From NCBI RefSeq assembly GCF_029962835.1, contig NC_080584.1, positions 78,148,862 to 78,212,861 of the forward strand: DNA of 64,000 bases, in the 5' to 3' direction. The notes under the pieces were generated by a model, which was not told where the DNA came from, made no database searches, and worked only from the letters and a program-made list of their open reading frames with translations. The DNA comes from Magnolia sinica. Taxonomy: Eukaryota > Streptophyta > Magnoliopsida > Magnoliales > Magnoliaceae. Made by a program: the position numbers and the translations under genes. Positions 58,706 through 64,000 of this stretch are shown piece after piece. The stretch's first letter is position 1. Every line of letters begins with the position of its first letter.

Positions 58706-59790
58706 ATGTGATCAATTCATATCTGCAATTGATCATACCTGCATATCGCCTTGAACTAGGTTTGAGATGAGATCCATTTTTACCGAATATGATTGTTCCC
58801 ACTAAGGTCATATGCAGCCTAAATAAGCCAAATGTGAGACTTCATTTAGGCACTTATAAGAGTGACTGTGTTGAGTGCCTCGGACTAAACGCTTTAAAAA
58901 CAACTAGGATAAGATTTGTACGGTGTAGATGTTGATGTACTCGTTTTTATGAGCTCCGCCGTAACATGCTCTACAAACAACATGTGCTAGAGACGACTAA
59001 AAACACCTACAGTTGATGGTGAGCTATCTAAATTTCTTCTCCATGTGAGAGAATTGGTGTATACGTTACCCTTGTGCCCTTATAACTGTGGACTGTGCCT
59101 TGAAGTGGAGACATAATGCTGCTACTCTAGCTTGTTTTTTAAAGACCATGTAGAAAAGCGTATAATGGAGCTAGTCTAGGAAAGCGATCAGACCAAGATG
59201 GATGGGTATGAGTGCTTCAAGAAGGTTGTCTGGTTTTGTAGCTTACAAGTTTATGTGCACAAACAAGATGAGTTCATAGCTAGCTAACGTGCTCCTCAAC
59301 ACATTTGAACACCTGGCTGCGAACAAATATGAAAATTCACTAAAGTTGAGAGTATCCTCAAGAGATTGGCGTATATTTCAGTCCGGTGTAACCAAGACGA
59401 GTCTAGGGCCGGTTAGTGTTGCGGAAAATGAGAAGTAATATGCCAATTAATGGAAACTTGGTATAATCACACTCTTATGAGGTCGTGCACTTCACTAGTC
59501 ACACTACATTTTGTGGTATGAAAATTTTTTCCACTGCTTGTAATACAGTCAACAGTTGGATTGGTACCAGACTTGTCTGAGTGGAAGATGGACGTAATGT
59601 CCTACTAGGCCCCACCCACATTTAAGATGGGATTGAATGCGAATTCAATTGTTGTAACAATTAGCCCACATTGATATAATTATAGTAATTGCCACAATTC
59701 ATCAGTAGATGGAAGGAGATTACAAGCCAGGTTGACAGCAGATGATGTGTCATTTGTTTTTGTAATTGTCCAGTTGCAGCATCATGCTGC
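58706..59790. other. Continuation of the older Copia flank, then unassigned
   Basis: The sequence after the second GAAAT probably belongs to the LTR or 3' region of the older Copia relic. I see no coding frame and could not find the matching 5' LTR sequence. Confidence 0.35.
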
Positions 59791-59799
59791 CTTGTTCTT

Positions 59800-59960
59800 T
59801 TATTTCAGTCCTGGCTGCAGTTTTGTTTCCAACAGGATGTTTGATGTCATGAAGTCATGATAGATGATTGGCCTTTCTGCTCCATGAAGAAAGGCAGGCC
59901 CTTTCGCTGCACTGAAGGCAATCTTCATTCCAGTAGACCATCGAACTGTAGCAGATGCCC
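59800..59960 (-). pseudogene. Receptor-like cytoplasmic kinase (RLCK-VII) exon fragment
   Basis: Reverse-strand translation reads ATVRWSTGMKIAFSAAKG, then PAFLHGAERPIIYHDFMTSN and ILLE. This is the catalytic-loop exon of PBS1-like kinases (W..RMKIALGAAKGLAFLHEAE.PVIYRDFKTSNILLD). The catalytic YRDFK is YHDFM here, so both the Arg before Asp and the Lys after it are changed. A 'tgttcacag' acceptor precedes it at 59961. After ILLE the match stops and the frame ends at 59800. Neighbouring exons are not present. A gene fragment, perhaps moved by a transposon. Confidence 0.75.
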
Positions 59961-60499
59961 CTGTGAACAAAGCAAACAAGAGATGAACCAAGTGTTTTAC
60001 TCGAATATGGCATTTGGCTCTACCAAGACCTTAAACTTTGATACAAAACCACATAAAAGAAACAGTACATGACCAACAACATTTTTTTAAAGGTCCAATT
60101 TAGATGGATCACCAAATAAACATAAAGAGCAAAATTTTTTCCTACGTGGCTAATTGGTGGACGTCTAATTGATAGTAGATTTTATTCCGACCTATTTACT
60201 GTGGATCCCAAAATTTTAACACAAAATACAAGGTTTCACTTTTCATTCCTTTTCATTATAGTAGATTTTTATAATTTGTGAGATAGGAATTGTTATTTAA
60301 CCAATCAAGTGTAAGAATCTGCCTTCCGAGGGGAAACAATAACTTGAAATGGCTAGGCCAAGAGCACCTTCTTAAGTAAAGGCTTTTGCAGCTGGCCGAC
60401 CAAACTGAGGATCCCAAATTGCATAAGCAATAGGTCTTACATGTGAAGGGTTTATTTACTTCGAGTTAATGAGTTCAACATGTACCATCTCTCGTTTCC

Positions 60500-60566
60500 T
60501 GTAGATCAAGGTCATCTTTGAGCAAGACATTGGCGACCTTTATGTTGCCATGTGCAATAGAAGGTA
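60500..60566 (-). pseudogene. Second protein-kinase exon fragment (LRR-RLK-like)
   Basis: Reverse-strand translation reads IAHGNIKVANVLLKDDLDLQ, matching the catalytic loop of LRR receptor kinases with a non-RD site (HGN.K..NVLL). It covers the same part of the kinase fold as the fragment at 59.8-60.0 kb but comes from a different kinase type. About 20 residues only. Confidence 0.5.
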
Positions 60567-60569
60567 AGA

Positions 60570-61280
60570 ATAAGTGCAAATACCTGAACAAAGAACAGAA
60601 AGATAACATCTCTCAGCTACAGGCATGGATACAAGGGCACGGAAATTTATTCAAGTTTTTCCGAAAAGCTATGTCAATGTTCCGTGCATTAGTACAACAG
60701 ATCAGGCATGTTCAAACAACAAGAGCAATCCAACACCGACAGCCTGGACCAACAAACAACAGATCAGCTTGCAAATGGTACACACCACTTATGTTAACTC
60801 AAATTAAACCCTATGAATTGGGAAAACAAATGCTCAGATTTTTTTGGAACAATCGTAACCACTGATTGGTGGACACTTGCTTACTAAAATAAATCAATTG
60901 TATATTTTTACAATTTTTAACCGTCCAATCAAATAAGCGCACTCATCATGCATCTATAGAAGTATGCATAATTTGAACAGTTAAATTTGAAGTAATTGTA
61001 AAAAATTTTAATAATTTATAAGTGGCTGCATATCATCCATCATGCTCGGCCGATGAACCACCACATGCACTTCCGTAAACTATTGCCCACCTGAGGAGTG
61101 AAGTAACCAAAAATTTATGGTCAAAGGCATGAAAAGCATGGCCCATGATATGGATGGCTCAGATTGAATGTACCATATTGACAGTGGTGCTTGCACGTCG
61201 ACGGAACTAATCAGCTAGACTCCCAGAACGAGCTACTCAGTGAACTTTGACCACCTCACATATCCACGTCAACAGTACGG
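60570..61280. other. Non-coding, unassigned
   Basis: AT-rich sequence without a supported frame. Family-like MITE words are few. Confidence 0.3.
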
Positions 61281-61286
61281 AAGGGG

Positions 61287-61812
61287 GCGCGGATTAGATG
61301 CTGACAAGTGACATCATCAGGCTCTGTGGACCCCACCATGATGCATGTGTTGTATCCATACCGTCCAACCATTTGTAGATATTGTTTTATGGCATGAGAA
61401 AAAGAATGAGATAGATCTAAAGTTCAAGTGGACCCACCACGGAAAACCATGGGAGCAGTCACACCAAATGTTGAAACATTTATAGGGCCCACTATGATGT
61501 ATTTTTTAGATCCAACCTATTCATAAGTTAACATAGAGATAGGTGAAGTGAAAACAAAAATATAAGCTGATCAGAAACTTCTGTGGCCCCTAAGAAGTTT
61601 TGAACGGTGGATGTCACTATCCCCAATGTTTTCTATAGTGGGGTCCAATTGAACTTTAGATCTATCTCATTATTTTTCTAATGCCATAAAATGATCTCTC
61701 CAAATGGATGGACAATATGAATACAATACATGCATCATGGTTGGTCCATAGAGCTTGGTGGCGTCACTTTGGTAGCGATTTGGCTACTGACCTCGTCAGT
61801 ATCTAATCCGAG
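61287..61812. repeat. GGGCCCACC-family MITE
   Basis: 'gcggattagatgctgac' at the left pairs with 'gtcagtatctaatccg' at the right. Cores 'ctctgtggaccccaccatga' and its mirrored 'catcatggttggtccataga' are clear. About 525 bp. Confidence 0.78.
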
Positions 61813-61828
61813 GAACGGGCACGGGCTG

Positions 61829-62311
61829 GGAACGTGGATTTCCTGCCAAAAACCTTTGGCAATGAGTTCTTGCGCTGGGAACCTAGGTGAGGCCCACCGT
61901 GATGTTTGTGAGAAATCTACTCCGTCCATCCGTTTTGTGAGCTTATGAGCAGATCTAATACTTAAGTGAGCCGAAAATGTGAAGATTGAATGTCAACAGT
62001 TGAAATATTCACGGGGCCACACAACTTTTGAATCAGGATAATATCCTTGTTTTCAATTTATCCCAGTAGGAATGACGTTATGAACAGTATAGATGGTATG
62101 TAAACATCAGTACCGTCGACTCCAAGGATGTTTCAACTGTAGGAATTTCACTACCTACCTTATCCTTTAGCACAGCCGACTTGAGCCTTGGATCCACTTC
62201 ACTCTTGGTCTAAGTCATAAAATGAGCTCACAAAACAGATGGACGAGGTGGATTTCTCACAAACATCACAATTAACCCCACCTAGGTTTCCAAGGCAGGA
62301 ACTTCCGTGGG
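61829..62311. repeat. GGGCCCACC-family MITE, AGAAATCTACTCCGTCC type
   Basis: 'gaacctaggtgaggcccac' and 'gtttgtgagaaatctactcc' are mirrored by 'ggtggatttctcacaaacat' and 'ccccacctaggtttcc'. It is the same subtype as 43129-43651. Confidence 0.78.
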
Positions 62312-63158
62312 TTGGGTACTTCACGGCTAGTCCCGAGACAAGGATAGGTTAGGGACCTAAGGGCCACTGTGATGTATGGATTTGATCTATACCGTCCATG
62401 CATTTTTCCATGTCATTTTAGGATGGGGCCACACGGGAGTGGCTCAACATTTTTGGGGGCCTTAGGCAAGTCATAAAAATGAGGCTTTTTAGTTTATTTT
62501 TAAAAAAAAATTAATAAATTTAAAATTAAACCATAAATTTGCTTCTTACCTTTTTAGAAAAATGATGTTAGAATTTAATTTTTTGAGAACTTAATTAGCA
62601 ATAAAGTAGGTAGTTGTGGTCCTAGGTTTTAGGAGAAGAATTTACCGTGAATGATACTATTATTTTGAAAAGAGACAATAGAGTTAGACTGTTATTATTG
62701 GTAGTGCTAGTTTCTAAGATTTATTTTTTATTTTCAATTTCAAATTGTAAACTAATTTTTAGATGTTCCTATTTAGTAGGCCTTTCAATAAGTTTTATTT
62801 CAAAAATTTTAAGCTTTTTATCTTCTTCTTAATTTTAATTTTGCTATAATACAAGACCTTCATAATTAAGAAATTTTAATTTTGCTATAATATATGGCTT
62901 TCATAATTAGGGGGCCTTAGGCGATTGCCTCACTTGCCTACCCCTTAGAGCTGCCCATGGGGCCACAAAAATGAGGCAAATCAAGGTTTAAGTGAATCAC
63001 CAAATGGGGATTAAACGATAATATTAAAAACTTCTTAGGTGCCATGTAAGTTTTGGATCAAGCTAACCTATGTGTTTTACCTTCACCTAGGTCTCTGTGA
63101 ACTTATGAAGGGGTCAGTCCCTATCTCGAGACCGGCAGTGCAGTACCCAATCCGCGCC
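62306..63158. repeat. GGGCCCACC-family MITE split by a hAT MITE
   Basis: 'gggttgggtacttcacggc' at the left pairs with 'gccggcagtgcagtacccaa'-type sequence at the right; 'tcccgagacaagg' and 'tatctcgaga' extend the TIR. The hAT insertion lies at 62432-62957. Part of the right arm appears deleted. Confidence 0.7.
62432..62957. mobile_element. hAT-type MITE or short element inside the MITE
   Basis: Ends 'cacgggagtggctc' and 'gagctgccca' are short inverted partners, followed inward by 'gggggccttaggcaa' and its mirrored 'ggggccttaggcgattgcct'. The flanking 8-mers tggggcca (62424-62431 and 62958-62965) are identical. The duplication could be shifted by up to three bases because the match extends. 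No transposase frame. Confidence 0.8.
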
Positions 63159-63279
63159 TCTTAAAAGATGGGGCACTAACACGTGGATGCTATCATGTGG
63201 GTGCATCCACGTCAGTTACCACATGAAGGGCATGGACTAGGTACTACCCCGCCTGTTCCAACTTAAGATATGTTGGTAT

Positions 63280-63710
63280 TTGTAGGGCCACCATGACGTA
63301 TTGATTTCATCCACACCACCCATTCATTTTATTTATTTTTTCATATTATTTTAAATTATGAGCCAAACAATAAGAAAGATCCAAGTCTCAAGTGAACCAC
63401 ACAATGGAAATTAAATTCCTACTTAAATTCCTACCATTAAAAAATTGTTGGGACCGCGGAAGTTTTGGATCAAGATGATATTTGGTTTTTCACTTCATCC
63501 AAGTGTATATGACCATATCAACATATTGGATGGCAAATAAACAACACGATAGGCCTTAAGATGGTTTCAATGGTGGTCGTCCATAGCACCGCTGCTTCCC
63601 GTGGTGTGGTTAACTTGAGCCTTGGATTAGCCTTATGTTTTGGCTAATATTCTAAAATAATATGGAAAAGTGGATGGATGGTGTGGATAAAATCCATATA
63701 TAATGGTGGC
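63280..63710. repeat. GGGCCCACC-family MITE, diverged ends
   Basis: 'gtagggccaccatgacgtat' and 'tcatccacaccacccattc' mirror 'ggatggtgtggataaaatcc' and 'ataatggtggccctt'. Left and right termini are not clear. Confidence 0.65.
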
Positions 63711-64000
63711 CCTTTAGTTGCCCCTTAAATCTCGACGGCTCCTTGTCTTATCATCTTGCCAGTCGTGATTTCGTAAAAAGTACTTCAAGCATCCTTAAAG
63801 ATCTTTAGTATGTTATATCTTTCTTTTGATATAACACATGTCTATTCTCTTTATATAACACATATCTATTCTTAATTGGCTATTTTATGAACGGTCAGAA
63901 ATAGAGAATAACATTGCCCTCCACGTCACTTTGCCTTTGGTTTAAAAGGTGAGAGCGATGTTGATTCATCGTTCGGCGTAATAAATATGACTACTCAGCC
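63711..64000. other. Window end, non-coding
   Basis: Contains two close copies of 'atataacacatgtctattct' (63831-63873, the second with one or two differences). Otherwise nothing recognised. Confidence 0.4.

Noticed and set aside
1-64000. tRNA, rRNA or microRNA genes
   Set aside because: No cloverleaf, rRNA segment or convincing miRNA precursor was recognised. The long hairpins present are MITE arms.

Overview
This looks like nuclear DNA from a flowering plant, probably a woody magnoliid or another early-diverging lineage. The plant assignment is firm: there is an intron-less plant NLR, a PBP1/KIC-type EF-hand gene, plant Copia and Gypsy elements, a CACTA element and L1-type LINEs with RNase H. 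The magnoliid guess is softer. It rests on my memory that MITEs with a 'gggcccaccatgatgtatgtg' core are abundant in such genomes. The window is AT-rich and gene-poor, and most of it is layered transposable elements.

Layout. 0-1 kb: MITEs. 1.1-1.7 kb: a small intact EF-hand gene with an upstream inverted repeat and a TATA box. 1.9-7.3 kb: a Copia relic, then a Gypsy relic holding a LINE 3' end. 7.5-18.4 kb: an old Copia copy split by a 6.5-kb CACTA element. The CACTA element carries exon fragments that look like plastid pyruvate kinase, enolase and a DJ-1 protein, all in one orientation. 18.4-20.9 kb: another Copia fragment with a SINE inside it, then LTR-like sequence. 21-24.6 kb: non-coding, with a duplicated promoter-like segment. 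24.6-32.3 kb: three LINE copies (one with a 14-bp target-site duplication and a poly-T tail) and two LTR-like arms. 32.3-36.9 kb: nothing clear apart from a Gypsy end. 36.9-40.8 kb: an old, internally deleted Copia element with both LTRs and its target-site duplication. 41.4-47.0 kb: a dense run of eight Mutator-type MITEs, one holding a hAT MITE. 47.5-50.4 kb: a single-exon NLR-like gene with an open 980-codon frame but an eroded NB-ARC domain. 50.4-54.0 kb: duplicated NLR flank, then an older Copia relic. 54.0-58.7 kb: a young Copia insertion with near-identical LTRs. 59.8-60.6 kb: two protein-kinase exon fragments. 61.3-63.7 kb: four more MITEs, one split by a second hAT MITE.

Only two host genes look potentially functional: the EF-hand protein (calcium/auxin-type signalling by homology) and the NLR-like protein (immunity by homology). 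The most unusual object is the CACTA element with several captured gene fragments. The most testable gene-level question is whether the NLR with altered P-loop, kinase-2 and MHD motifs is expressed and under constraint.
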